This document shows positions 49,364 to 57,631 of a stretch of 64,000 bases of DNA, in pieces (position 1 is the first letter of the stretch; each line of letters opens with the position of its first letter). A model generated the notes under the pieces. It was not told where the DNA came from. It made no database searches and saw only the letters and a program-made list of their open reading frames with translations. The position numbers and the translations under genes were made by a program. Origin of the DNA: DASPPF01 sp032906705 (GTDB lineage: Archaea > Thermoproteota > Nitrososphaeria > Nitrososphaerales > Gagatemarchaeaceae); contig JAJTZC010000003.1 in the NCBI GenBank assembly GCA_032906705.1, forward strand, positions 9,808 to 73,807, written 5' to 3'.

Positions 49364-50464
49364 ATGGACCAAAAGGGGGTTTATGGTTTGCGGGCGCGCC
49401 GGTTGGCTAGGGAAATCGGCAAAGCTGGACTCCGAGGCGTAATCATAGTTCCGGGCCCGAACCTCCGGTATTTGACGGGGGTCGAGTCGCTCTTGATGGA
49501 GCGGCCGTTCATGCTGCTTGTGCCTGCGGACGGAACTCCCACCTTGATTGCTCCTAGGTTGGAGGCGGGTCCGTACAGGAATAGCCCGCTGGACCTGCGT
49601 GTTCACGATTGGACCGACTCGCAAGGGCCTGCGTCGGCCATCGGCCGTGCCGTAAAGGATCTCGGAGTCGGGGGCAAGTGGGGGGTTGAGGGAAGGGTCC
49701 CTTTTCTCTTCTTGCACAGACTGCTGAAGCGCGCGGACCCTCACCTGGAAGACGCGGAGCCGATTCTGCAAGGAGTAAGGGAGGTTAAGGACGAAGCCGA
49801 GGTCCGGACGATGAAGAAAGCTGCCAGGATTCTCAGCGACTCATTCAGGCGGTTCCCGGCCCTGATTCGGCAAGGTATCAGCGAATCGGAACTCGCGAGG
49901 AAGGTCAGCGATACGATCTATGCCCAAGGCGGCACCAAAGTGGACGATGTCCTGGTCCAGTCGGGCCCCCATGCGGCGGACCCTCACTCACTGCCCACCT
50001 CGAGGAAGATAGCTCGGGGTGAGAGCATCGTCATCGACATCGGGGCCACCTTTGAAGGCTACTACGCGGACATTACCAGGACATTCTGCCTCGGACAGTC
50101 GAGGGAGGTCGAGCGCGTTTATGACGAGGTCCGTGCTGCAGAGGAGAAGGCGATATCGGCTGCAGGCGTGGGCGTCGCAGTCGGGAAGGTGGACGCGGCC
50201 GCACGCCGCCATCTGGAGAAGGCGGGACTGGGCAACTATTTCATCCATAGGACTGGGCACGGCCTCGGCCTGGAGGTCCACGAGGCACCGTACATTGTCC
50301 AGGGAGGCAGGGAGGTGCTCGGCAAAAACATGTTCTTCACAGTGGAACCGGGGGCGTACATTCCCGGAAAACTGGGCGTCCGGATCGAGGACAACGTCAT
50401 GATCGAGGCGAAGCGGGCATCGGAGATTACCGACCCGCCCAAGGAATACGGCTGGTGGCGGTAG
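49364..50464 (+). CDS. M24 metallopeptidase (Xaa-Pro dipeptidase/aminopeptidase type)
   Basis: A 366-aa protein with an N-terminal creatinase-like domain (about 1-130) and a pita-bread domain. All five metal ligands are visible: D in V-I-D-I-G-A and D in Y-A-D-I-T-R-T-F, H in T-G-H-G-L-G, E in F-T-V-E-P-G, E in R-I-E-D-N-V. It should release proline from peptides; the divergent gene oxidises proline, so they form a pathway. Confidence 0.95.
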   Translation: MDQKGVYGLRARRLAREIGKAGLRGVIIVPGPNLRYLTGVESLLMERPFMLLVPADGTPTLIAPRLEAGPYRNSPLDLRVHDWTDSQGPASAIGRAVKDLGVGGKWGVEGRVPFLFLHRLLKRADPHLEDAEPILQGVREVKDEAEVRTMKKAARILSDSFRRFPALIRQGISESELARKVSDTIYAQGGTKVDDVLVQSGPHAADPHSLPTSRKIARGESIVIDIGATFEGYYADITRTFCLGQSREVERVYDEVRAAEEKAISAAGVGVAVGKVDAAARRHLEKAGLGNYFIHRTGHGLGLEVHEAPYIVQGGREVLGKNMFFTVEPGAYIPGKLGVRIEDNVMIEAKRASEITDPPKEYGWWR

Positions 50465-50467
50465 TCT

Positions 50468-50737
50468 CTATTTCGATCTCGAGAACTGTGACACCATCGT
50501 GTCGGTGTCCTGGACGTGCTTGATCTTCCCAATTCTATCCATCACCACGCTGTAGACCTTCCGGTCGCTGGGGACCACGGCCTCCTTCTCAATCTCGACT
50601 ATCGCAATCAGGTCCCACTGGCCGGGCACGATGTGGACCTCCCTGACCTCGGGAAGCTTGAGGAGGTCGTCCATCACTCTCTTTTCGTGTCCGGGCCGGA
50701 CCTTGAGGAGAACGAAGGCTTTCTGGAAACGCGACAA
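50468..50737 (-). CDS. Stand-alone Lrp/AsnC ligand-binding (RAM) domain
   Basis: An 89-aa protein without a DNA-binding part: A-F-V-L-L-K-V-R-P-G-H-E, L-P-E-V-R-E-V-H-I-V-P-G-Q-W-D-L, then I-G-K-I-K-H-V-Q-D-T-D-T-M. Such proteins bind amino acids and modulate full Lrp regulators. TTG 50737 is 28 bp from the shared TATA box; GTG 50743 is the alternative. Confidence 0.9.
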   Translation of the reverse strand: MSRFQKAFVLLKVRPGHEKRVMDDLLKLPEVREVHIVPGQWDLIAIVEIEKEAVVPSDRKVYSVVMDRIGKIKHVQDTDTMVSQFSRSK

Positions 50738-50760
50738 CGGCACTTGCGCGCGCAGAACTG

Positions 50761-50770
50761 CTTTTAAAAC
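50761..50770. promoter_or_regulatory. Shared bidirectional TATA box CTTTTAAAAC
   Basis: A near-perfect palindrome 28 bp from TTG 50737 (minus) and 29 bp from TTG 50795 (plus). Confidence 0.6.
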
Positions 50771-50794
50771 TCTTGTCGGGCAAATTCCATCGAG

Positions 50795-52486
50795 TTGAGG
50801 AATCAGGAGGTTGCCGCCCTACTCGACAGGCTCGGCGAACTTGTTGAGGCGAACGGCGAGGACAGGTTCAAGGTCATCGCATATCACAGGGCGGCGACCA
50901 GCGTCAGGAACATCGAAGAGGACATCGAGAGGTCCTGGAAGGACGGCAAGCTCGAAGAGATCCAGTATGTCGGGTCGGGCATAGCGAAGAAAATCGACGA
51001 ATACCTTCGCACAGGCAAGCTGAAGGTTCTGGAGGACCTGCAGAAGAAGGTCCCGCTAGGGGTGCCGCTCCTGATGAAGGTACAGGGGGTAGGCCCCAGA
51101 ACGGCCTACAAGCTGTCGCACGACCTTGGAATCACGAGCGTGGACCAGCTGAAGAGGGCGCTTGAATCAGGCAAGTTAGACGAGGAGTTCGGCGCGACTG
51201 TCCGCAAGTCTTTCGAGTTGGGAATCGAGAAGCTCCAGTCATTCGAGAAGCGCATGCTTCTGCCCGAAGCCGAGGGCGTCTACCAGACCCTCACGAGCTA
51301 CTTCGGAGCCCTCGGAATTGTGGTCCAGATGGCTGGCAGCCTCAGGAGGGGCAAAAGCACCATCGGTGACCTCGACCTTCTCTCCACAGACAGGCGCGCC
51401 ACAGAGGCCCTGGCAGGGTGCCCTGGGGCTGCGCAGGTGCTTGAGAGCGGACCGAAACGGGCGAGCGTGAAGCTGATTGAGGGGGCACAGGTAGACGTCA
51501 GGGTCTTCGACCCGCTGGAATACGGGGCGGCCCTGCTCTACTTCACCGGATCAAAGGACCACAACATTGCGACGCGCAGCATCGCGATCAAGCGAGGATG
51601 GAAACTGAACGAGTACGGCCTCTTCGGCAACGAGAACGAGAAGAGGATAGCGGGCGCGACCGAAGAGGAGGTCTACAAGAGACTGGGTTTGCGGTTCATA
51701 CCTCCCGAACTCCGTGAGAATAGGGGGGAAATCGAAGCAGCCAAGAAGGGCGAGCTACCCAACCTGATTAAACTGGACGACATGAAGGGCGACCTGCAGA
51801 TGCACACGACCTGGAGCGATGGGTCCGAAGAGGTGCGGGCCATGGCACACGCCGCAATTGAGAGGGGATACGACTACATCGCTGTCACGGATCATTCAGT
51901 GTCGGTCAGGGTCGCGAACGGCCTTTCGGAGGAGCAGTTTAGGCGGCAGTGGAAGGAGATAGACAAGCTCAATGAAGAACTGGCTCCGTTCAGAGTAATC
52001 AAAGCAGTCGAGGCAGAGATCAAGTCTGATGGCTCTGTGGACTTCGAAGGGAAGTTCTTGGATGAATTCGAACTCGTCGGCGCGTCTCTGCACCAGAACT
52101 ACAAGCAGGACGCGGCCAAATTGACCGAGCGTGCGGCGAAGGCGCTGTCTAATCCTTCGGTAGATTTTCTCTGCCATCCCACGAATAGGCTTCTTGGCAG
52201 GCGGGAGGGCAATCCCATCGACCTCGAGAAGGTGATCAAGGTTGCAAAGGAGAATGGAAAGATGCTGGAGATAGATGGGGAGCCCGCGAGGCTGGACCTT
52301 GATGACGTCTGGGCCAGGAAGGCGATGGAGGCGGGAGTGCCTCTGGTGATAGATTCAGATGCACACTCCGCCGGGGAGCTAGAGAATGTCGGCTACGGGC
52401 TATTGGTCGCCAGGCGGGCTTGGCTCGAGTCCGAGCACGTGATGAACACCAAGAGTCTGAGGGCGTTGATGAATCAGGTCTCTTAG
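50795..52486 (+). CDS. polX: DNA polymerase X with PHP domain
   Basis: A 563-aa protein. Residues 1-310 are PolX: an 8-kDa-like domain (N-G-E-D-R-F-K-V-I-A-Y-H-R-A-A), helix-hairpin-helix (V-Q-G-V-G-P-R-T-A-Y-K-L), G-S-L-R-R-G-K-S-T-I-G-D-L-D-L-L (catalytic D-x-D) and V-D-V-R-V-F. Residues 330-563 are a PHP phosphoesterase: D-L-Q-M-H-T-T-W-S-D-G, V-T-D-H-S, and a late D-S-D-A-H-S-A. Gap-filling repair synthesis with nuclease activity is expected. TTG 50795 is leaderless. Confidence 0.96.
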   Translation: MRNQEVAALLDRLGELVEANGEDRFKVIAYHRAATSVRNIEEDIERSWKDGKLEEIQYVGSGIAKKIDEYLRTGKLKVLEDLQKKVPLGVPLLMKVQGVGPRTAYKLSHDLGITSVDQLKRALESGKLDEEFGATVRKSFELGIEKLQSFEKRMLLPEAEGVYQTLTSYFGALGIVVQMAGSLRRGKSTIGDLDLLSTDRRATEALAGCPGAAQVLESGPKRASVKLIEGAQVDVRVFDPLEYGAALLYFTGSKDHNIATRSIAIKRGWKLNEYGLFGNENEKRIAGATEEEVYKRLGLRFIPPELRENRGEIEAAKKGELPNLIKLDDMKGDLQMHTTWSDGSEEVRAMAHAAIERGYDYIAVTDHSVSVRVANGLSEEQFRRQWKEIDKLNEELAPFRVIKAVEAEIKSDGSVDFEGKFLDEFELVGASLHQNYKQDAAKLTERAAKALSNPSVDFLCHPTNRLLGRREGNPIDLEKVIKVAKENGKMLEIDGEPARLDLDDVWARKAMEAGVPLVIDSDAHSAGELENVGYGLLVARRAWLESEHVMNTKSLRALMNQVS

Positions 52487-52526
52487 AAAGCCAGCTTAAT
52501 AACGGAACCCGCCGAAAGCGGGGTTC

Positions 52527-52629
52527 GCGGGGGTAGCAAAGCCTGGCTAACTGCGTGGGACTTAAGCGCGAACTTTGCTGAGTCATCCCATCCCTTAGGG
52601 GTTCGTGGGTTCGAATCCCACCCCCCGCA
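52527..52629 (+). tRNA. tRNA-Leu(TAA) with canonical intron
   Basis: Acceptor GCGGGGG/CCCCCGC with A as discriminator, anticodon stem TGGGA/TCCCA, loop C-T-TAA-G | A, a long variable arm (52591-52604), T-arm GTGGG/CCCAC with TTCGAAT. The intron 52567-52584 (18 nt) interrupts position 37/38 and fits a bulge-helix-bulge (CTTA with TGAG, cuts after AG and TC). No encoded CCA. CTTAATAAC lies about 30 bp upstream, just after the polX stop. Confidence 0.93.
52567..52584 (+). other. tRNA-Leu intron (18 nt, position 37/38)
   Basis: Helix CTTA (52561-52564) with TGAG (52579-52582), 3-nt bulges AGC and TCA, cuts after the second bulge base. Confidence 0.88.
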
Positions 52630-52746
52630 TTCAAGCATGCGTTGCGTTTCACTCCTGCGAGAAAGTCTACCAGTCCGATTGAGTCGCAATTTCGATGCCG
52701 GCTTCACCCCGAGTGCCGGGCCCTGCGCTGCCCTATTTGTTCCCTG

Positions 52747-53646
52747 TCAGACCAACCCGAGAAGCAGGTAGCCCGCTAGGAAGGCGACGCCGGTGAACAA
52801 GGTTGTCATGACCATAGAGGCGAGGCCTGGAATCAATTCCGCCAGCTTGTCGTAGTTCTGGCTGAGTAGCCTGACGGTCTTTCTGGCTTTCGGGAGGGTG
52901 ATAAGACAGAGCAGCGCGACGGGGCTCGCAAGGCCAGACAGTACACCCATGACTGGAATCAGATAGGCGGCAGCAATTAGTATCCTGAAGCGGCTGGCGG
53001 CCTTGGCTTTCCCCCATCTGACGACGAGATGAATCCGCCCCTTGCTCTTGTCGGCGTCCGTATCCGGGAACTCGTTTGCGTACAGGATACCCGACGTAAG
53101 GATGCCCAGAGACAGTCCAACGATAATCGCCTCAGGGCCGATAGATCTCGTTTGAACATAGTATGTTCCAAGAACCAGGAGCGGGCCGAAGTTAAGGCCA
53201 ACGACGAGCTCCCCAATCCCCACCTTCGAGGTCACCAAGGAGTACGAGATCAATGACAAAACAGCAATGGCGACGATGACGATGAGCACTGGGTCGAACG
53301 CGAACTGATAGACGAAGTAAGACCCGATTGCGACGCCGGCTGCCAAGAAGCCGACTCCCATCGCGAGAACACTCGTAGGAGCCATGAGTTTCTGTGGGAG
53401 AATCGTGCTCCCTCCGCTGAATGGCGTCGGCGTGGTGGCCAGGTCGATTCCGCTTCGGAAATCAAAGTAATCGTTGAGCACGTTCGCGCTTGCATGCAAA
53501 CTTAGGGCGCCGGCGAAAGTCAGCACAGCGGCCAGCGGGCTGAAGAAACCATGCGACCACGCTATCGCGAGCCCGACTGGGACGAAGATGGCGGGCAGAA
53601 GCATGAAAGGCGCCCTCAGCTCGCGCACCCAGACAGGATGGGGCAT
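52747..53646 (-). CDS. UbiA-family prenyltransferase
   Basis: A 299-aa, about eight-TM protein. N-V-L-N-D-Y-F-D-F-R-S-G-I-D (N-D-x-x-D-x-x-x-D) and N-E-F-P-D-T-D-A-D-K-S-K-G-R are the two Mg-prenyl diphosphate motifs. The MenA-like form attaches a polyprenyl tail to a quinone precursor. It would link the prenyl synthase at 62618 with the Nuo complex, which is inference. Start ATG 53646. Confidence 0.93.
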   Translation of the reverse strand: MPHPVWVRELRAPFMLLPAIFVPVGLAIAWSHGFFSPLAAVLTFAGALSLHASANVLNDYFDFRSGIDLATTPTPFSGGSTILPQKLMAPTSVLAMGVGFLAAGVAIGSYFVYQFAFDPVLIVIVAIAVLSLISYSLVTSKVGIGELVVGLNFGPLLVLGTYYVQTRSIGPEAIIVGLSLGILTSGILYANEFPDTDADKSKGRIHLVVRWGKAKAASRFRILIAAAYLIPVMGVLSGLASPVALLCLITLPKARKTVRLLSQNYDKLAELIPGLASMVMTTLFTGVAFLAGYLLLGLV

Positions 53647-53664
53647 ATCCCGCGCACCGGTTTT

Positions 53665-54009
53665 CTACAGGTTCCTGATTGGACGCGTCAGGCCCATGTA
53701 GCCCGTTATTTCGTCTCCCTTCTTCAGAGGGCGAACGGTCAAAAGAGCGAGGAATTTCGAGCCGTCTTTCCTCACCAGCGTGACCTGCTCTTCGAACTTT
53801 CCGGTCTCTGCCGCCGTCTTCAGCAGCCTGGGGACGAGGGTCTGGACGGCCTCTGGCAGATGGAAGATCGTCACTCTCTGTTTCCCGACCACTTCGGCCG
53901 CTGTCCACCCGAAGAGTTTCGTCGCGCCAATTCCGTATGAGGTAATCAGCCCCGTGTTGTCGCAGGCGATTCCAGACTTTGAATCAACCTGCTCCTCTGC
54001 TGCGGTCAT
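53665..54009 (-). CDS. Single PAS-domain protein
   Basis: A 114-aa protein that is one PAS domain: I-T-S-Y-G-I-G-A-T-K-L-F-G-W-T-A-A-E-V-V-G-K, F-E-E-Q-V-T-L-V-R-K-D-G-S-K-F, and G-Y-M-G-L-T-R-P. No output domain is attached, so it must signal through partners. ATG 54009 is 28 bp from TTTATTC and lies inside a perfect palindrome. Confidence 0.88.
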   Translation of the reverse strand: MTAAEEQVDSKSGIACDNTGLITSYGIGATKLFGWTAAEVVGKQRVTIFHLPEAVQTLVPRLLKTAAETGKFEEQVTLVRKDGSKFLALLTVRPLKKGDEITGYMGLTRPIRNL

Positions 54010-54029
54010 TACCACCTGCCGGTGGTAAT
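54008..54029. promoter_or_regulatory. Palindrome over the PAS-gene start
   Basis: Perfect 9-bp arms (ATTACCACC and GGTGGTAAT) with a 4-nt TGCC centre, spanning the expected transcription start and the ATG. Same TTACC/GGTAA half-site as at 6749-6768. Confidence 0.6.
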
Positions 54030-54113
54030 CACCGAATAAACCTTGCGACGGCGGCAGAGGAACAGACTGGCGGAGATTTGTGTCACTTGGAGAAAGATGA
54101 AGCCGGTCTCCTC

Positions 54114-54446
54114 CTAACTGAACCCGAACCTGAGCTCTGAACAGATCTCCTCGAAAAGGACAATGTTTCGCTCCAGCCGTGGGCTCAGGAACAGCGTGGC
54201 GCCGTACTTCCCAGCCTCGCCTGCGACGAGCGAATTCTGCCTAAGGACATTGATGTGGTGCACCACGGTCCTGTAGTCTAGCCCGAGTTTCGTCGCGAGC
54301 TGGTTCGGGTTGCAGGGCCTGGTGCGGAGCTCGTGTAGTATCCTCGCTCTGTTCTCCCCTCCCCTTGCGCCTCCGAGTACGTACCATAGCAGGCGCTTGA
54401 GCTCGGCATCCTCGGCCAAATGGACCTCCAACCGTGCTGTTGCCAT
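54114..54446 (-). CDS. Winged-helix (ArsR-like) regulator
   Basis: A 110-aa winged helix: A-R-I-L-H-E-L, L-A-T-K-L-G-L-D-Y-R-T-V-V-H-H-I-N-V-L, then a wing with G-E-A-G-K-Y-G-A-T-L-F-L. Paralogous to the protein at 1252-1560, including the leading L-L-W-Y/W. A TACCATGGTA palindrome lies about 40 bp upstream. A 4-TM gene follows upstream in the same direction. Confidence 0.88.
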   Translation of the reverse strand: MATARLEVHLAEDAELKRLLWYVLGGARGGENRARILHELRTRPCNPNQLATKLGLDYRTVVHHINVLRQNSLVAGEAGKYGATLFLSPRLERNIVLFEEICSELRFGFS

Positions 54447-54614
54447 TTATCTCTTCGACCGAGCGAGCTCGCCGACACTGCTACCATGGTATTGTCACCT
54501 GCCGCAGAATAGCCCGAACTTGTGCAGGGAATAATCTTGGCCGGGTCGTCCGTGCAGTCCCTTTCGGTGTTGCTAGCCCTAGCTCGGCATAAAGGACGTC
54601 GAGGTTCGTCCCCA

Positions 54615-54956
54615 TCAGAAGGCGTAGAACACTGTCGCAATAGACACGCCGTAGAGCACGAGCGAGTTGGCAAAGTGGACCGCCACCAATCGGTCGCTGG
54701 TCTCCGCCGCGAATCCCACGAGTCCCTGCAACACCGCCAGGGCGAGGAGTCCCAATGACGAGTACCTGAGCGCGTTGTACTTCGGCTCGACGACGAACGC
54801 AATGACAACTGCCGCGATGGCGACCACGACCGTCACGTATCCAGAAGACATGTGCGCATTGAAGTCGTAGAAGTTGAGGACCGTGGATGCCCCGGTTAAT
54901 GCTTGGAGGAAGACGACCACTGCAGTGAGCGGGAACACATACGCTGCTGGCTTCAT
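54615..54956 (-). CDS. Four-TM membrane protein with paired histidines
   Basis: A 113-aa protein with four TM helices (about 5-24, 36-56, 66-84, 93-112). H35 (F-N-A-H-M-S-S-G-Y) and H94 (V-A-V-H-F-A-N-S-L-V-L-Y-G) begin TM2 and TM4, as in half of a CtaA/COX15-type haem-binding unit, but the family is not certain. CTTAAC on the minus strand lies about 25 bp before the ATG. Confidence 0.7.
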   Translation of the reverse strand: MKPAAYVFPLTAVVVFLQALTGASTVLNFYDFNAHMSSGYVTVVVAIAAVVIAFVVEPKYNALRYSSLGLLALAVLQGLVGFAAETSDRLVAVHFANSLVLYGVSIATVFYAF

Positions 54957-55018
54957 GGATTTGTCCTGCTCCCCTAGTTAAGCGATGAGCTGTCTAGGAA
55001 CGGGGCATGAGGGCTGAA

Positions 55019-55657
55019 TCAAACCGGGAGATCCCTTTGCCCGAGAAGGTATCCGCCGAAGCTGATTCCCCACAAAAGCGCTGGGTACACAATCAGCCGT
55101 TCCAAACCTCCGGCCCCGACACCGATGGTGTTGCCGAATGCGCCCGCATCAGGTATGTACAGGATCAGGGAAAGGAGCGTTACCGCCCCCAGGAGCACGG
55201 AGATGTACGATAGCGGGGCCTTCTGAAACCTGAAGGTTGCTATTGCTGAGAGGCCTGCGAAAAGGAAGGTCACGAGGGAAAAGAGGCTGTGCCACGGGCT
55301 CCACGACTCGTTGAAGATGCCCACGCCAATCAGCGCGACCCCGGCCACGGCAATCATCACTGTGGCAGGTTTGTACCTGTATGCACGAAAGAAGAAGTAC
55401 GCCCCGACAGCAATCAGAACTCCGAATATCACTTCTGAAGCGTTGAACATCCACCATGCAGGCGGGACATAGCAGGACCCCGGAGAATGGCAGGTCGTGC
55501 CAAGGTCGCTGATGTAGTTTGTCTTCACGCTATAGCCTGGATAGAAGACCTCGGCGAGCATCCACAATATCGTGAACTGCACGCCGCCTATGACGAAAGC
55601 GGTCCCCGCCTTGGCAGGGTTGGACGGCGCCAACGCGTCGAACCCTTCTCGGTTCAT
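55019..55657 (-). CDS. DUF998-family membrane protein
   Basis: A 212-aa, six-TM protein with the family motif Y-P-G-Y-S-V-K-T-N-Y-I-S-D-L-G after TM1 and later E-S-W-S-P-W-H-S-L-F. Function not established. Start ATG 55657. Confidence 0.88.
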   Translation of the reverse strand: MNREGFDALAPSNPAKAGTAFVIGGVQFTILWMLAEVFYPGYSVKTNYISDLGTTCHSPGSCYVPPAWWMFNASEVIFGVLIAVGAYFFFRAYRYKPATVMIAVAGVALIGVGIFNESWSPWHSLFSLVTFLFAGLSAIATFRFQKAPLSYISVLLGAVTLLSLILYIPDAGAFGNTIGVGAGGLERLIVYPALLWGISFGGYLLGQRDLPV

Positions 55658-55764
55658 TAAAAACCTGAGCCCCTCGCCGAGCGCGAAAGCACGCTAAGAG
55701 CGGCAGGTCCTTCGACTCTGGGCTGACGAACAACCCCGACCTGCTGCAAATTGCCTACGGCGTT

Positions 55765-56361
55765 CTAAGGGCTAGTGCGCGGCAGGATCATGAGTCCCTC
55801 GCTAGGGTCCCCTATTGCGCGGTACTCTCCGTTGACGTACATCAATCCAACCAACGCCGATGTCACGGCGTCCAGCTCGTCCCCCGTGAACCCAGACTTC
55901 GACTTGGCAAAGGAGACGCCGTATCGGCGCAACGCCCTCTCCAACTTCGGCAGACCTCGCTGCTTCCTTGGCATGCCCAGGATATCCTGAATGGCACCCG
56001 GGAAGCTTTCTATCACTTCGAGCCCCTCGCTCTCGAAGACCTTGCGGAGACTGATTCCCCTTGAGGTGAGCATCCTCATGGGCCCCAGCGAGATAGGAAA
56101 GAACCTAATCTTCATCTTGAGAAGCTCCTTGTCGCACTCCCTCAAGTGAGGAGGCCCCTTCGTCTCCAGGCTCACCCTTCCTCGCGGCAGGAATAGGGGT
56201 GCGTCGATACTGACCACTTGGGAGCGCGCCTCTAGGGTCTTCGAAACAACCTCCGCGTCGGTGTGAAGGATCGCTGTGGTGCATGCCATCCCGCCGTCCA
56301 TCGCGCAGTACCCCGTGTCCCTCCGCTCGCTCCCGGCCAAATCCAAACCGACTACAATCAA
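55765..56361 (-). CDS. DUF429-family (RNase H-fold) protein
   Basis: A 198-aa protein with the DUF429 pattern: V-V-G-L-D-L-A-G-S at the N-terminus, V-V-S-I-D-A-P-L, R-E-C-D-K-E-L, E-S-F-P-G-A, and G-D-E-L-D-A-V-T-S-A-L-V. The acidic residues fit an RNase H-like nuclease, but activity is unproven. Start TTG 56361, about 16 nt after the transcription start expected from the AATAAAAGG box it shares with the M20 gene. Confidence 0.85.
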   Translation of the reverse strand: MIVVGLDLAGSERRDTGYCAMDGGMACTTAILHTDAEVVSKTLEARSQVVSIDAPLFLPRGRVSLETKGPPHLRECDKELLKMKIRFFPISLGPMRMLTSRGISLRKVFESEGLEVIESFPGAIQDILGMPRKQRGLPKLERALRRYGVSFAKSKSGFTGDELDAVTSALVGLMYVNGEYRAIGDPSEGLMILPRTSP

Positions 56362-56432
56362 GCCCGTGCTTTCGGGGCTGGCCGGGCCTCCATATGATAC
56401 CTTTTATTGTCGCGAACGAACGGCACAGGTCC

Positions 56433-57620
56433 GTGAACCTTCTACAGGAAGCACGGGCAATCGAGCCCGAGATTGTCAGGACAAGAAGGATTCTCCATGA
56501 GAGACCCGAGCTGTCCTACCACGAAGTGGCTACCGCCAGGCTCGTAGCGAAGAGACTGAAGGCGCTCGGAATCGAAACGCGCACGGGCGTCGGAGGTACT
56601 GGGGTGCTCGGAATCCTGAAGGGAACGAAGAGGGGGAGGGTCGTAGGCCTCCGGGCGGACATGGACGCCCTGCCCGTCGACGAGAGGGTCGACGTAGGAT
56701 TCAGGTCGAAGGTCAAGGGCGTCATGCATGCCTGCGGCCACGACACGCATGTGGCCATGCTCCTCGGAGCCGCGAAACTTCTCGCAAAGCACCGGGATGA
56801 GCTTCATGGCACTGTGAAGTTCTTCTTCCAACCCGCCGAAGAGCACGGCGGGAAGGGAGGCGCCAAACCGATGATTGAGGACGGGGTGATGAGGAGCCCG
56901 AGAGTGGACTACGTCTTCGGGCTTCACATAGAGAGCACGAGACGGTCGGGGGAGTTCGGAGTGCGCGCTGGGGCGCTCATGGCTGCGCCAGACGGCTTCA
57001 AGATCAGAATCCACGGCAGGGGAGGGCACGGCTCGGCCCCGCATGAAACTGTCGACCCGATCTATATCGCATCCCAAGTCATAGTCGGACTTCAGGGAGT
57101 CTCTTCGCGGATGATCGACCCCGTGCAGCCGTTCGTCATCTCAGTCTGCAGCATACACGGGGGGACAAAAGACAACATCATACCAGACGACGTGGTCCTC
57201 GAGGGGACAATCAGGACGCTCGACAGGTCGGTCAGGACGCGGGCCAAGGAGAAGGTGAGGGAGGTTGTCAACGGGGTCTGCAAGACATACGGGGCCCGCT
57301 GTGAGTTGGAGTTCATCAAGGATGCCTATCCCATTACATACAACGACCTGAAAGCTACAGCGAGGGTCATCGAGGTTTTGAAACGGATACCAGGGACTAG
57401 GGTGAGAATTGTGAACCCGGTCCTCGGGGGTGAAGACTTCTCCAGGTTCCTGGAGAAGGCGCCCGGCACTTTCTATTTCCTGGGCACACGTAACCGCGCG
57501 AAGGGGTGCGTGTATCCCAACCATAGCTCCATGTTCAAGGTGGACGAGGACGTCTTGAAGTTCGGCACTGCGTCGCTCGCGGCCATGGCGATGGAGTTCA
57601 CGAACCCGAAGAACAGCTGA
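56433..57620 (+). CDS. M20-family amidohydrolase
   Basis: A 395-aa peptidase-like enzyme: G-L-R-A-D-M-D-A-L-P-V, M-H-A-C-G-H-D-T-H-V-A-M-L, F-Q-P-A-E-E-H-G-G-K-G-G-A, G-L-H-I, R-G-G-H-G-S-A-P-H, and L-G-G-E-D-F-S. This is the N-acyl-amino-acid/hippurate hydrolase type. CTTTTATT is 28 bp before GTG 56433, which overrides the longer frame from 56283. Confidence 0.95.
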   Translation: MNLLQEARAIEPEIVRTRRILHERPELSYHEVATARLVAKRLKALGIETRTGVGGTGVLGILKGTKRGRVVGLRADMDALPVDERVDVGFRSKVKGVMHACGHDTHVAMLLGAAKLLAKHRDELHGTVKFFFQPAEEHGGKGGAKPMIEDGVMRSPRVDYVFGLHIESTRRSGEFGVRAGALMAAPDGFKIRIHGRGGHGSAPHETVDPIYIASQVIVGLQGVSSRMIDPVQPFVISVCSIHGGTKDNIIPDDVVLEGTIRTLDRSVRTRAKEKVREVVNGVCKTYGARCELEFIKDAYPITYNDLKATARVIEVLKRIPGTRVRIVNPVLGGEDFSRFLEKAPGTFYFLGTRNRAKGCVYPNHSSMFKVDEDVLKFGTASLAAMAMEFTNPKNS

Positions 57621-57631
57621 GGCGAAGGAAT

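Noticed and set aside
55658..55764. Possible small gene between DUF998 and DUF429 genes
   Set aside because: No start with a suitable TATA spacing and no coding pattern.
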